This document shows positions 63,949-64,000 of a stretch of DNA of 64,000 nucleotides, piece by piece. The number at the start of each line of letters is the position of its first letter. The stretch's first letter is position 1. The stretch is from Neckera pumila. Lineage: Eukaryota > Streptophyta > Bryopsida > Hypnales > Neckeraceae. The stretch is from contig OZ018409.1 in NCBI GenBank assembly GCA_963969595.1, positions 33,989,282 through 34,053,281 of the forward strand, written 5' to 3'. The notes beneath the pieces were generated by a model, which had not been told where the DNA came from, ran no database searches, and worked only from the letters and a program-made list of their open reading frames with translations. A program made the translations under genes and the position numbers.

Positions 63949-64000
63949 TCAAGAAGGATAGTGCATCGCTCCTCCCACTTCCACATTTTGAGATCCAGTG

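Overview
The window is nuclear DNA of a land plant. It holds GT-AG split genes whose exons match plant-only families: an HY5-type bZIP factor, a TDY-class MAP kinase and a plant-type DHHC S-acyltransferase. It also holds plant-style CACTA and Stowaway elements. The DNA is very AT-rich and gene-poor, with three genes and one possible edge fragment in 64 kb, and I saw no recognisable LTR retrotransposon. The lineage cannot be fixed from this sequence; the N-terminally extended HY5-like protein and the overall composition make a non-flowering plant possible, which is only an inference.

Layout. 1-7.4 kb is repeats: a foldback element built of ~178-bp tandem units, a 0.9-kb TTAA-flanked element, a 2.3-kb non-autonomous CACTA element containing a large palindrome, and a 0.36-kb TTAA element. 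7.4-12.5 kb is the HY5-like gene on the minus strand (4 coding exons, 276 aa modelled) with a GC-rich promoter. 12.6-18.5 kb is more repeats. 18.5-25 kb is a group D (TDY) MAP kinase gene on the minus strand (10 coding exons, 537 aa) with a GC-rich leader. 25.1-28.9 kb is a duplicated segment with 144-bp tandem repeats. Its two copies give a filled and an empty site for one TTAA element. 29-42.7 kb is AT-rich DNA with scattered small elements and no gene I can support.

42.7-56.1 kb is a DHHC protein S-acyltransferase gene on the plus strand, pieced together here from nine short AT-rich exons that all join in phase 0; none of the exons would stand out as an ORF. Its introns carry MITEs. 56-64 kb holds further elements, among them a near-perfect 742-bp hairpin.

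The most notable non-gene signal is a dispersed family whose ends read CCCCTAAAGG-like and whose copies are bounded by TTAA (once CTAG). A paralogous empty site supports a 4-bp TTAA target duplication. That target and the CCC start resemble piggyBac or Sola-type elements, which are unusual in land plants. The three genes show no sign of being a functional cluster: HY5 and the MAP kinase act in signalling, and the acyltransferase is a membrane enzyme.
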